64,000 bases of DNA from CBDCWT01 sp965223305 (GTDB lineage Bacteria; Planctomycetota; Planctomycetia; Pirellulales; Pirellulaceae): the NCBI GenBank assembly GCA_965223305.1, contig CBDCWT010000016.1, positions 186,001-250,000 on the forward strand, given 5' to 3'. Below, piece after piece: positions 34,852 through 43,647 of the stretch. A program made the position numbers and the translations under genes. The notes below the pieces were generated by a model. It saw only the letters and a list, made by a program, of their open reading frames with translations, was not told the DNA's origin and ran no database searches. How positions within the stretch are numbered: the stretch's first letter is position 1; each line of letters begins with the position of its first letter.

Positions 34852-36306
34852 CTAGAATTCACTCAACTCTGGATCGCGTTGCTTTGTTTCTTCCAGCGTG
34901 GTGGCTGCCTCGGTTTGGGCTTCTTCGACGTAAGCCAACGGATCGAGGATGACCTCATCGCCTTCAGCCAACCCCGCTTCGACGAGAACAAACATGTCAC
35001 TTGCGTCGCCTAGCTGCAGTGCCCGCCGCTGTGGTCCCTCGGCCGTCATGACCCAGCAGGCATGTCCTTGTTTCGTTTCAATCACCGCTGCCGTGGGGGC
35101 CATCAGTACGTCGTCATACCGGGCAATTACCACTTCGACCTCGACGCTCATGCCGGGTTTCACCCCCTCCGCTGGTGGCAATTCGACCACCGTGTCGTAC
35201 TTGACCACGTTTCCGGTCCACCAACCTGCTGGCTTTGCCACGGATGCTACCGATGAGATCTCGGCCTCGAGCGTTCTGCCCGGCAACGTCACTCGCGCAA
35301 CAAGCCCGGGCTTGATCCGGTCGATGACCGACTCGTGAATGCCGACCTTGACCTGCATCTTGGACAAGTCGGGCATCAGCAGCAGTACTTGATCCTTGTG
35401 TACGGTCGCGCCCTCTTCGATATCGGGCGCCTGCTCCCACGCTCGGCCGGTGGGGTAGATCACCATGCCGCTCCGATCGGCCTTGACAACACAGTGCTTG
35501 AGCTCCTCCTCCGCGCGCTTGAGACGTTGCTCGTCCGCATAAGCCCGCTCTGCATTGGCCTCGTAATACGCCTTAGCGGCGTTCAATGCGCCGTTTAGCG
35601 TCGCTAACTCCTCTCGCTTGGTGAATCGGTTCAGCACATCGATGTTTGTCTCCGTGAGTTTCCTTTCCAAATCAGCCTGAGCAACCGCGAACTGTTTCTC
35701 CTCGACATCTAGCTCACTCGCGTAGTCACTCCTAGCCATCATTTTGGCGTGACTCAACAGGTCCTTTGCACTCAGCAGCTTGGATTCAGCAACTGCCAAG
35801 TCCTTCTCCAACGTCGCCAGCTGCGAAACATACCTGCCATTCAGGTACTCAGAGATGGCGATCTCTGCTCGGGCCACATCCGCCTTGGATCGCGCGACAT
35901 CCGAATGTGCCAGGTGAACGAACTTGGTGCGCTCGCTGATCTCCTCGTCGATCAAGAGTGTATCCAGTCGCAGCAACTCATCTCCCTGCTTCACTTCTGT
36001 ACCACTCTCGACCACCCAAATAATCGTGTTGTTACCGCGAACCTTGCACTTGATTTCCGCGTTGTTAGAGCTCTCCAGCGTTCCTTGTTCCGTCACCGTG
36101 ACAAGCAGCTCGCCGCGGCCGATCGTATGAGTCGACACCGGACCGAGCGAGCGCGATGGATCGGTCCTGGGAATCATCGCTGCGGCGGATACAACCGCTG
36201 CGAGAACTCCGACCATGATCAGGCCGGACTTCCGCGATTTGCCTCCAGAAGAACCCTCCGCGGCGGTACGCAGCGGCCGGGTTTCCGACTTGGTATCACT
36301 CGTCAT
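34852..36306 (-). CDS. HlyD/MacA-type periplasmic adaptor protein (paralogue B)
   Basis: A 484-residue adaptor. The ATG at 36306 follows AAGGACA. It has a membrane anchor (SGLIMVGVLAAVVSAAAMIP), a lipoyl half (TVTEQGTLESSNNAEIKCKV), a coiled-coil hairpin about 150 residues long, the second lipoyl half (CVVKADRSGMVIYPTG) and the beta-barrel with GWWTGNVVKYDT and VKPGMSVEVEVVI. It differs from its neighbours mainly along the coiled coil and in its C-terminal tail (EEAQTEAATTLEETKQ). It probably acts in the same tripartite exporter, perhaps as a mixed adaptor ring. It lies 79 bp after paralogue A and shares the TSE/TSD start with it. Confidence 0.9.
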   Translation of the reverse strand: MTSDTKSETRPLRTAAEGSSGGKSRKSGLIMVGVLAAVVSAAAMIPRTDPSRSLGPVSTHTIGRGELLVTVTEQGTLESSNNAEIKCKVRGNNTIIWVVESGTEVKQGDELLRLDTLLIDEEISERTKFVHLAHSDVARSKADVARAEIAISEYLNGRYVSQLATLEKDLAVAESKLLSAKDLLSHAKMMARSDYASELDVEEKQFAVAQADLERKLTETNIDVLNRFTKREELATLNGALNAAKAYYEANAERAYADEQRLKRAEEELKHCVVKADRSGMVIYPTGRAWEQAPDIEEGATVHKDQVLLLMPDLSKMQVKVGIHESVIDRIKPGLVARVTLPGRTLEAEISSVASVAKPAGWWTGNVVKYDTVVELPPAEGVKPGMSVEVEVVIARYDDVLMAPTAAVIETKQGHACWVMTAEGPQRRALQLGDASDMFVLVEAGLAEGDEVILDPLAYVEEAQTEAATTLEETKQRDPELSEF

Positions 36307-36385
36307 GGGTCTGTCCTTCTGCCAGCTGGACTTATGTCGATTCGGAAGAAACGAAAGTCCGTAAGCCGATGGTGAGTTCGCTACT

Positions 36386-37909
36386 TCACTCTAACCCCTC
36401 TCCCTCCGTTACCAACTGGAGATCGTTTCCCGGATCTCGTGGGCTTGTCTTCTCACTCGTCGCCAGCGCATCCTGCTGGGCTTCCTCCAGCAACGCGACC
36501 GGATTAAGCACGACCTCCTCCCCCTCCTTCAATCCGCCCTCGACGACAATAAACACGTCGTTGCTGTCGCCGAGTCGCAATAGACGCCGCACGGGTCCCT
36601 CGTCCGTTCTGACCCAACAGAAACTACCTTCGTCCGTTTCCAACACGGCCGCGACGGGGACGGTCAGCACATCCTCGTGTGCCGCCATCACGACCTCCAC
36701 CTCGGCGCTCATGCCGGGCTTCAGTCCGGCGTCCGGCGGCAGCTCGATGATCGTGTCATACTTGACGACATTTCCAGTCCACCAGCCGGCCGGTCTGGTG
36801 ACCGCGGCCACCTTGGAAACCGTCGCCTCCAAAGTCCGGTCGGGTAGTGTCACGATGGCTCGCAGCCCGGGCCGAACTCGTTCGATGATCGACTCGTGAA
36901 TGCCCACCTTGACTTGCATCTTGGAGAGGTCGGGCATCAGCAACAGCACCTGGTCCTTGCGAACTGTCGCACCCTCGGTGATGTCCGGTGTCCGCTTCCA
37001 CGCCGCTGCCGACGGATAGATCACTAACCCGCTCTTCTCGGCTGTGATGACGCAAGCATCAAGCTCCTCCTTGGCGCGATTCCTGCGTTTCATTTCCATG
37101 GCCAAACCCGCCTCGTCTGCTGCCAGCTTTGATTGGCTAGCCGTCAAGTTTCCCTGCAGCGTCTCTAGCTCCATTTTCTGAGTAAACTCCTTCAACACCT
37201 TGATCTCGGTCTCTTTGACCTTCAGCTCCAATTCGGCTTGTGTCACGGTGAACGCGTTGCCGTCCACCTCTAACTGAGTGACGTAGCCCTGCCGGAATAA
37301 GGCCTCCGATCTTTGATGCATCTTTCGCGCTGTGCGCAGGTTCCGTTTGTTTGCCTCCAGCTCCTTCTCGAGCGACTGTAGCTGAGAACGAAATCGACCT
37401 TTCTTGTAGGCGTCGATGGCGATCTTGGCTTTCTCCACATTCGCCTTGGTCTGCTCGAGTGTCGCTTGGGCAATAAAAGTATTCGTCTTGGTCAGGCTGT
37501 GTTGCTCGTCGATGACCTTCGTATCGAGCCGCACCAGTTCGTCTCCGGCTTCGACCACGGTACCGGCCGGAATCACCCAGGTGACCATGCTGAATCCGCG
37601 TACTTTGCATTTGACTTCCGTATTGTTGGAGCTCTCCAAAGTCCCCTGCTCAGTAATGGAAACGAATAGATCCCCACGAGCGATCGTGTGCGTTAGCTGG
37701 GGGCCGGTGTCCGGTGAGGACAAGGAGCCGGGAATGAACGCCGCCGCGGACGCCAACACCGCGACCACACCGATCACTAGTAGACCTCGCCGCCACCAAC
37801 GGCCCGGCGAGCTACTTTGAGGATGCGAGCGCCGCGCATCCTGCCGTTGCGGACGGCTGGTGGACGATTCTGAAGGCGCCTGCGTTTCTGGAAGCACTTC
37901 GCTGGTCAT
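36386..37909 (-). CDS. HlyD/MacA-type periplasmic adaptor protein (paralogue A)
   Basis: About 507 residues from the ATG at 37909 (MTSEVLPETQ, aligned with MTSDTKSETR of paralogue B); the frame is open to an ATG at 37993. It has a proline/serine-rich N-terminal segment, a membrane anchor (GLLVIGVVAVLASAAAFIPG), a lipoyl half (SITEQGTLESSNNTEVKCKV), a long coiled-coil hairpin, the second lipoyl half (CVITAEKSGLVIYPS) and a beta-barrel with GWWTGNVVKYDT. It is the first adaptor in transcription order. A 174-bp mobile element lies 111 bp before its start, between it and the TolC gene, and may have separated it from the cluster promoter. Confidence 0.9.
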   Translation of the reverse strand: MTSEVLPETQAPSESSTSRPQRQDARRSHPQSSSPGRWWRRGLLVIGVVAVLASAAAFIPGSLSSPDTGPQLTHTIARGDLFVSITEQGTLESSNNTEVKCKVRGFSMVTWVIPAGTVVEAGDELVRLDTKVIDEQHSLTKTNTFIAQATLEQTKANVEKAKIAIDAYKKGRFRSQLQSLEKELEANKRNLRTARKMHQRSEALFRQGYVTQLEVDGNAFTVTQAELELKVKETEIKVLKEFTQKMELETLQGNLTASQSKLAADEAGLAMEMKRRNRAKEELDACVITAEKSGLVIYPSAAAWKRTPDITEGATVRKDQVLLLMPDLSKMQVKVGIHESIIERVRPGLRAIVTLPDRTLEATVSKVAAVTRPAGWWTGNVVKYDTIIELPPDAGLKPGMSAEVEVVMAAHEDVLTVPVAAVLETDEGSFCWVRTDEGPVRRLLRLGDSNDVFIVVEGGLKEGEEVVLNPVALLEEAQQDALATSEKTSPRDPGNDLQLVTEGEGLE

Positions 37910-38019
37910 GTCTGCCGCTACCGAAATATCGAGTCGGGTTGAGAGTTGTCGCCCCCCGGATTCGCGTCCAGTCACTTGTTGGACGTTCTCCACGAACTCA
38001 CAAGGAAAATGCTGGCTAG

Positions 38020-38193
38020 CCCGAATTATTCATGAGCGATCTGCTGCGAGGTCGTAAGTCCATCCGTGGCTTCGTCATGCTTCACAATTCTCCCTCGACG
38101 TATTGCTTCAATACGCCTGCGGAAGAATTGCTCGCCTTCCTTGCCACGAACGTACTTACAACCTCTCGCGACAATCTTCATGAATAATCCGGG
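38020..38193. mobile_element. 174-bp foldback (MITE-like) element, copy 2, target duplication CTAG
   Basis: Same element as at 10590, with only a few base differences. Its inverted ends CCCGAATTATTCATGA/CCCGGATTATTCATGA are flanked by CTAG on both sides (38016-38019 and 38194-38197). It lies between the TolC gene and the first adaptor of the export cluster, so it interrupts an otherwise one-direction gene set. Its near-complete self-complementarity could form a strong RNA hairpin in any read-through transcript. Confidence 0.88.
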
Positions 38194-38446
38194 CTAGGGT
38201 ATGGTGGGTTTGAGGATGAGCCGCGAATCAAGGTGGGTCTGTCGTGTGTCAGGTCAATTCAGCCGTGCCGAGCGATCCAGTCCATGAACAACCGAACAAC
38301 TCTACCAACCGTGGACATCGTTTCCGGTCTTTTCTCGACCCGGCCCGCGTCGGTTCAGGTTCGCTCGATCAGCCCCGTCCGAGCGCGATGCGCTTCGGCT
38401 TGAACGATCCAACTTCCCCAGGGTGCCCCGGGGCTCGGGCGGTCAG
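38194..38446. other. 253-bp stretch between TolC gene and the element
   Basis: No supported gene. With the mobile element it forms a gap of about 540 bp inside the export cluster. No clear promoter could be picked out for the downstream adaptors on the minus strand. Confidence 0.4.
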
Positions 38447-41143
38447 CTACCTTGCAATTATAGTCGGAGTGGTAGCGGGTAGTCGACGCAGCTGTGCCGG
38501 CTGGACTGGAGCGGTCGGCAGTGGGACGGCGGGAAACCTCCCGTACGCTGGGGGTAGGTTCGCGACCTCGACCCACTCGGCTGAGACCGCCGGAGGCAAC
38601 GGCAACTCTTCGGTGCTCCGCTCATCTCCGCCAGCTGAGACCCCTGCACCGATTGGATACTCAATCCACCGGCCCTCCGGATCGAGTGCCATGATGCCTA
38701 GTTCGCGATACAGCCGCAGACGCGCGGCGTAGTAGCGAATCCAGGCAGCGAGGAAGTTGTTCTGCGTGTTCTGCAAAGCGCTCTGTGCCCCGAGCAAGTT
38801 GATCGCCGTAGTGGGGTTGATCGGGGAGCGGGCCCCGGGCTGGCGTTGCCCTGACGGCGTCACCAGCGATAGCTGCGTCTGGTCGACCCGACGCAAGGCA
38901 ATGGTGACCGCGCGACGCTGGATCTCGAGCTGCTGGCGACGCTGTTCGAGAGTGCGCAGCAGCGCTCGAAGTCCCTTTTCGAGTGAATCGCGCGATTGGA
39001 TAAAGTCACGACGCCCCCGTTGGTATTCGATCAGCGACTCCCGATAATCATTTCGCTCTAACAGTCGTGTAAAGGGGGCGTCAAACTCCAATCCCATCCT
39101 CAGGCTCCCCGTCGGCGCTCGGAAGCTGATTGGGTTGTTCCGAGCTGTACGAACATCGCCGCTCGCAGTTACGTTCAACACAGACTGCAAGGCGTCAGCG
39201 TTCACCTGGAGCAGACGCCAGCGATCAACGAGCGCCGCCCGTCCGTTCATGAAATCCAGGCGGTTTGCCAAGGCAACTTGAAACGCATCCTCGGGCCGCA
39301 GCTCAACAGATTCAACTGTGATCATCTCCAAGCGAGCTTGCGCTGGAATCAGCGATAAACGCTCGACAACGAGCAGAAACGCTCGCACCCATTCAATGAC
39401 TCCTCGCAACGTCCGAGCCCGTGTCTCCTCGGTGAGTCCATCTCGAACGGCAGTTAGCTGGGCGACCGTCACGTCGAACCCCAACTCGCCTTTCTCAAGG
39501 TCCTGCAGTCTCTCATAGAGCCGCTCCCGGTCACGATGGAAACGTTCGACCTCTTGCTCGGTCATCGTCTGTTCGCGTACTGGGGCGGCCGCGTCCATGC
39601 GGGCAAGCTCCCTCCGAGAGTTGTCGAGGAGCTGTACGACCGGATCAACATAGCTGAAGCACTCGCTCAACAGTTGGTTCAGAGCATCGACTTCTGGATC
39701 GCTCGGCATGCTACCAAGACGCTGTTGCAGCTCGAGCAGCGATTCCAAGATCGGCGTGGCCTCTCGTGGAGTGAGCTGAAATTGGCTTATCAAACTCTGT
39801 TCCAGCTCAACTGGCAGACTCGATGGCAGCCCGAGTGTGTCGGTCTTGTAGTTGTCGAGCGCCAGCTTGAAGCTGTTGGTACGGTCCAGCAATTGGTCCC
39901 GCTGGTCTTCAATACTCTGGCGGAACTGGTCGACTTGCACCAAGTCGATCAAGTCGTTGTCGTAGAGGGCCTCTAACCGGGCCAAGGTGCGAAGCTGGAG
40001 GCTGAGGTTGTCCTCGCTGTTACGAATCTGCTGAAGTTGCTGCAGCAGTCCCAGATAACCACTAATGCCTCCCTGCCCGGAAAATGACTGCAAGCTGGTG
40101 CTGCTGCCACCGCGCCGTGGACCGATCACGCCCAACTCACCAATGGCAACTTGTGTGTAGAAGCCCTGGCGGAACTGGGCATAGGCCCTCAAATTCGCCA
40201 GCAGTTTTCGCTCCTCAAACGTCAGCTGCTCCAACGCAATGTCCTTGCCGGCTCCGCGCAACAATGGCTGGATGAAGGTAAAATTCGCCAGCGAAGTGGA
40301 GAGATTCGCATCACCACCGGTAAACTCAAATACAAACGAGTTGGCAAATCCGACCAACAACTCGCCCGCAGTGGCAAACCGCCGCCGCGCTTGAAGCGCG
40401 GGATCGGCTCCGAACGGCCGGCCAAGCGTGAGCCGGTTGTTTTCGACTCCAGCTCCGTCAATCGGCGGAGTAATCACGAACCGGTTCAGGAGCGGGCTGA
40501 AACTGAGTTGCGCCGGTATCAGCGAGCCGTTGTGGACGTAGCGAGCGTCGTATCCACCAAAAAACTGCGTATCCAGTCGAAATCGCTCAGCCGTGACGTC
40601 CAGAGCGGAAAGATAGAGCGTCTCCAACTGACGCTGATGGGATGGTGAGTGGATGTAGGCGAGCCGCAGCGCGGAGTCGACATCGAGCTGGACAGACCCG
40701 TCTTCGCCAGTCTCGACGTAGCCGGCGAGCACTTCTCGCCATGCCGGATTCTCCAGCTCGAACCGTTCGCCGTTTCTGTGCCAGTGCTCCCAACCGCGGA
40801 TACCGTTCACCCACTGCATGTACTGCTGCGAGGCCGGATCGTCCAAAGGCATCGGCGAGTGATCGGGATCGTAAGGATCAAAGTACCGACTGCGAGGATC
40901 GAGGTCGATGCAGTACCGATCGACCTGCCAACGCGGATCAACGTTTCTTTCGGTGATCGCATCGTATGCTTCGTGATCCGCCTGCAGCCGGTATTTCTGG
41001 CGCGTGCAGCCGGTGAAAGTAGCTGCGCATAGCGCGAGGGCAAGCAGTACCCAAGTAGGGGGCGCAAGGAGTACAGACACGCAGGCGAGCTGGCAGGGAG
41101 CGAGTGTGAGGCGCGGCACTCGCGTCGAGATTTCGGCGAACAT
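38447..41143 (-). CDS. Long TolC-family outer-membrane efflux lipoprotein
   Basis: About 898 residues from the ATG at 41143, which follows GAGGAAC; the open frame further upstream lacks family features. The N-terminus has a lipoprotein signal (TWVLLALALCAATFTGC, with the cysteine near residue 46). The body has TolC-type helical repeats, such as QIRNSEDNLSLQLRTLARLE and LIEYQRGRRDFIQSRDSLEK, but is about twice the usual 430-500 residues, with a middle part (about 400-600) rich in glutamate and arginine. TolC proteins form the outer-membrane channel of tripartite exporters. It is first in the minus-strand cluster TolC, adaptors A, B, C, permease. The extra length is common among planctomycete homologues I recall, but its use is unknown. 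Confidence 0.85.
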   Translation of the reverse strand: MFAEISTRVPRLTLAPCQLACVSVLLAPPTWVLLALALCAATFTGCTRQKYRLQADHEAYDAITERNVDPRWQVDRYCIDLDPRSRYFDPYDPDHSPMPLDDPASQQYMQWVNGIRGWEHWHRNGERFELENPAWREVLAGYVETGEDGSVQLDVDSALRLAYIHSPSHQRQLETLYLSALDVTAERFRLDTQFFGGYDARYVHNGSLIPAQLSFSPLLNRFVITPPIDGAGVENNRLTLGRPFGADPALQARRRFATAGELLVGFANSFVFEFTGGDANLSTSLANFTFIQPLLRGAGKDIALEQLTFEERKLLANLRAYAQFRQGFYTQVAIGELGVIGPRRGGSSTSLQSFSGQGGISGYLGLLQQLQQIRNSEDNLSLQLRTLARLEALYDNDLIDLVQVDQFRQSIEDQRDQLLDRTNSFKLALDNYKTDTLGLPSSLPVELEQSLISQFQLTPREATPILESLLELQQRLGSMPSDPEVDALNQLLSECFSYVDPVVQLLDNSRRELARMDAAAPVREQTMTEQEVERFHRDRERLYERLQDLEKGELGFDVTVAQLTAVRDGLTEETRARTLRGVIEWVRAFLLVVERLSLIPAQARLEMITVESVELRPEDAFQVALANRLDFMNGRAALVDRWRLLQVNADALQSVLNVTASGDVRTARNNPISFRAPTGSLRMGLEFDAPFTRLLERNDYRESLIEYQRGRRDFIQSRDSLEKGLRALLRTLEQRRQQLEIQRRAVTIALRRVDQTQLSLVTPSGQRQPGARSPINPTTAINLLGAQSALQNTQNNFLAAWIRYYAARLRLYRELGIMALDPEGRWIEYPIGAGVSAGGDERSTEELPLPPAVSAEWVEVANLPPAYGRFPAVPLPTAPVQPAQLRRLPATTPTIIAR

Positions 41144-41880
41144 TCCACTTCGTTCCTCAGTTCTCCTGTATCGTTGTGCTGGAAGAACGGCCTTTAGCAC
41201 CGGGCGCGAAATTGCCGGCTGTGCGGAAAACGAGCCCCCCACGAGCCTGACAACCGGCACAGACGTTAAACTCAAATCGCTGTTTGGGCATTCGACAGCC
41301 GGTTGTAGCGAATCAACTTCTCGCGTAGCGCAAGCAACTATCCACACAGCGAGTTTGCCGCAGAGGGTCACCGGCCGAAGGGCGCAAAGAAGAGGTGCTC
41401 TCGCCCCGATGTGTGTAAACTACGGTCGGGGCAAGTAGCAAACAGGGTGGTGGCAAGTAGCAAAACAGCATTTGGGACCGGCAACGCCGTTAAAGGATCT
41501 CTTGTCGCTAAGTTCGCCCGAATTTGGACGAGGTAGCCGAATTCGCCAGAATTTGGAACGAACCGCCGCTCCCGCCAAACTCTGGCGAGTTCGGCTACGC
41601 TCTGGCGAGTTCGGCTACGGATCCGAATCAGCCGCCGGGCGTTAGCCCACAGTTTCCACCAAAACCGGATGCTAACGCATTCCGGCTGATTGCGGCCGCG
41701 TATACGGTTGGTGATGGGGTGTGATGAGCATTCCGCCGTGGAGCCGTCCTCTCCATCCTGCCGATCATGCAGTTTCGCCAAACTCTGGCGAGTTCGGCTA
41801 CACACTGGCTACGACCGGGGAGCCAACGAGCGGCTTAACTGGAGATGAGCCCCTATGGGCTGTATGGGAGGTGTTTCGCT
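41144..41880. repeat. Repeat-rich intergenic region (737 bp)
   Basis: Divergent promoters for the TolC gene and the LRR lipoprotein gene must lie here, but no clear consensus was found. From about 41507 to 41810 several short repeats occur: the unit CTCTGGCGAGTTCGGCTAC appears at about 41579-41618 (twice in tandem) and again near 41779, an inverted variant with GTAGCCGAATTCGCCAGA lies near 41530, and a REP-like core matching the units at 30.3 kb lies at 41626-41691. No gene supported. Confidence 0.7.
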
Positions 41881-42993
41881 GTGAAGCAACAGACTGGATC
41901 CCGCACACGTCGGCTCTGCTTGCTGCTGCTCGCACTGGCCGTGAGTAACTCGAGCTGTGGCTGCAGCGCAGCGACAGATCCCAATACCAACCGCCGGGAT
42001 GACACAGATTCGACGCCTCTGAAGTTGAACTACACCGATTCAGAACTGGCCGGCCTGCTAGACAGGCGCTCCCGGCTGAATGTCGATGCCTACGCGTCGA
42101 TCACACCGGGACTGGATGTTGTCGGTAACAGCGCGCCCACCATTATCTTGCAAGCTCCCTCTCGCCAAGTGATCCTCCGCGGGCGCTCCTTAGACGGCAC
42201 GCTGAACCGTCAATCGCTGACTAAGCTACACGAGGTTTTACGCGACGTCCCCGAAACGATCCAGATTTCTTTGAAATGCACGAGGCTGCCGTTGAACCGC
42301 CTGGACGAGGGGACACTGGCTTTTTTTCAGTCGATCGCCGCTTTGCCCCGACTTGAGGAGTTTCGGTTGCACGGCTTCGACGGGGAGCTGCACGCGGACT
42401 ATTTTCGGACGCTTTGCAAGTGCCGTGGGCTGAAGCTGCTTTTCGTCGGAGATCTTTCACAAACCGACGAGGCCGTTTTACGCGATCTGGAAAAACTAGA
42501 ATTCTTGGATGTTGCTGATTGCCGCCTCGAGATTTTTCACGTCTTGGCGCGGCTGCCCCGAATCAAGAGCCTGTTTGTGAGAAGGCCGGCCGTCTTCTCT
42601 GGCGAGGTTACGCAGGAGGTTGCGGCTTCAATCAAACAACTCGATGGACGACTGACCAATTACGGTTCACCGTTGGGATCTCCGGTTCACCCGAGTTTAG
42701 TGCGGGCCCTGTCGGCGGTGAGCTCGCTGGAATCGTTGTGGGTCGAGGATATTGACCCCGCCTTGCCGCTGGCTGACCTGGAGGCGGTCGCCAATCTAAA
42801 AAATCTGAAACTGCTGGAACTGATGCAGCCTCTCACCGGTCAGGCGACACAACAAGAGCGGACACGGTTTACCGAACGGTACTTTGAGATTCTGGAGGCG
42901 GTCCGCATTAGACGGGAGAAGGCGATAGCTGAGCAGGTACAGAAAACGAAACGGCAGAGCGAGCCAAATCCGGGAGCGCAAAGCTCCCGCTGA
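41881..42993 (+). CDS. Leucine-rich-repeat-like lipoprotein
   Basis: About 370 residues. The GTG at 41881 is preferred because GGGAGG lies before it and it starts a lipoprotein signal (KQQTGSRTRRLCLLLLALAV, then SNSSCGC, with the lipidated cysteine near residue 25). The body contains irregular leucine-rich strands: LPRLEEFRLHGFDGEL, CRGLKLLFVGDLSQTD, LEKLEFLDVADCRLEI, LPRIKSLFVRRPAV and LKNLKLLELMQPL. Planctomycetes have many such LRR proteins. The ligand is unknown. The C-terminal 40 residues are a charged helix (IRREKAIAEQVQKTKRQ). An ATG at 41845 is an alternative start that would move the signal inward. Confidence 0.75.
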   Translation: MKQQTGSRTRRLCLLLLALAVSNSSCGCSAATDPNTNRRDDTDSTPLKLNYTDSELAGLLDRRSRLNVDAYASITPGLDVVGNSAPTIILQAPSRQVILRGRSLDGTLNRQSLTKLHEVLRDVPETIQISLKCTRLPLNRLDEGTLAFFQSIAALPRLEEFRLHGFDGELHADYFRTLCKCRGLKLLFVGDLSQTDEAVLRDLEKLEFLDVADCRLEIFHVLARLPRIKSLFVRRPAVFSGEVTQEVAASIKQLDGRLTNYGSPLGSPVHPSLVRALSAVSSLESLWVEDIDPALPLADLEAVANLKNLKLLELMQPLTGQATQQERTRFTERYFEILEAVRIRREKAIAEQVQKTKRQSEPNPGAQSSR

Positions 42994-43215
42994 ACCGGGC
43001 GCCGAGACAAGTTCGGGAGAGCGAGACAAGTTCGGGAGGGCGAAGCTCCTGCTGAGCCGGGCCTTGCGGGGGGCGACCCACTTGCTGGCCCGCAAATCGG
43101 CGTCCGCACTGCCAGGCCGCCCCAAATGACGCTGCGAAATAGCCCGGGCCTACCACTCACACATTCCGGCTGATTGAGGTCCAAGACACCCGGTGACGCG
43201 CCTGAAAATAAAATC
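42994..43215. repeat. Intergenic stretch with short GC-rich repeats
   Basis: GAGACAAGTTCGGGAG occurs twice in tandem (about 43003-43036), followed by GGGCGAAGCTCCTGCTGAGCC, of which a near copy lies around 49784-49806. A fragment of the REP-like unit (CATTCCGGCTGATTGAGGTCC) lies near 43165. No gene seen. The promoter for the ArsR gene begins at 43216. Confidence 0.6.
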
Positions 43216-43243
43216 TTGACATGTCGTTACATTTCGATATAAT
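43216..43243 (+). promoter_or_regulatory. Consensus sigma-70-type promoter of the ArsR-rhodanese-CoADR operon with operator
   Basis: TTGACA (43216-43221) and TATAAT (43238-43243) are both perfect, with a 16-bp spacer. On the minus strand the -10 region contains TTATATCGAAATGT (43229-43242), which recurs as TTATATCGGGATGT at 43602-43615 ahead of the next gene. A repressor bound there would block the -10 element. This placement also excludes the ATG at 43221 as a start. Confidence 0.8.
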
Positions 43244-43262
43244 TGAGCATAGAGATCGACCG

Positions 43263-43580
43263 ATGACAACCAAAATGAAGCAAACGAAGTTAACTCCGCT
43301 TCCTGCCTTGAAGGAAGCTGCGGAGTGCCTGAAGATTCTGGCCCATCCGCACCGGTTGCGGATGGTGCAGATGCTGCTGCGCGGCCGGTACACGGTGGGA
43401 GAATTGGCCGAGGCCTGCAGCATTCCCAGTCACATGGCGTCCGAACACCTGCGGTTAATGCAACGCTGCGGGTTCCTGACCAGCGAAAAAGAGGGAAGGC
43501 GAGCTTACTACGAGGTTGCCGAGCCGCACTTGGCCAAGATCATGCAATGCGTGGAAGCACGGTTCGACAGTCAGAAGTGA
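43263..43580 (+). CDS. ArsR-family regulator of the persulfide operon (SqrR/BigR-like)
   Basis: About 105 residues from the ATG at 43263, downstream of the promoter at 43216-43243. The winged-helix core is PALKEAAECLKILAHPHRLR, then YTVGELAEACSIPSHMASEH with the recognition helix, then LTSEKEGRRAYYEVAEP as the wing. It has four cysteines (AAEC, EACS, MQRC, MQCVE). ArsR regulators next to rhodanese and CoA-disulfide reductase genes are usually sulfide/persulfide sensors that use a cysteine pair; which cysteines act here is not certain. It heads an operon with the rhodanese and CoADR genes and probably represses itself and them. Confidence 0.85.
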   Translation: MTTKMKQTKLTPLPALKEAAECLKILAHPHRLRMVQMLLRGRYTVGELAEACSIPSHMASEHLRLMQRCGFLTSEKEGRRAYYEVAEPHLAKIMQCVEARFDSQK

Positions 43581-43601
43581 GTTTTTTTCGTCAATAGATC
43601 G

Positions 43602-43615
43602 TTATATCGGGATGT
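43602..43615 (+). promoter_or_regulatory. Second copy of the ArsR operator element, before the rhodanese gene
   Basis: TTATATCGGGATGT matches TTATATCGAAATGT at the upstream promoter (43229-43242, opposite strand) in 12 of 14 bases. It lies in the 67-bp gap between the ArsR and rhodanese genes, next to a possible -10 (TATATC). It suggests a second regulated promoter inside the operon. Confidence 0.55.
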
Positions 43616-43647
43616 TTAAATTTATCGATCCGTAAGAGGAGCAAGTG

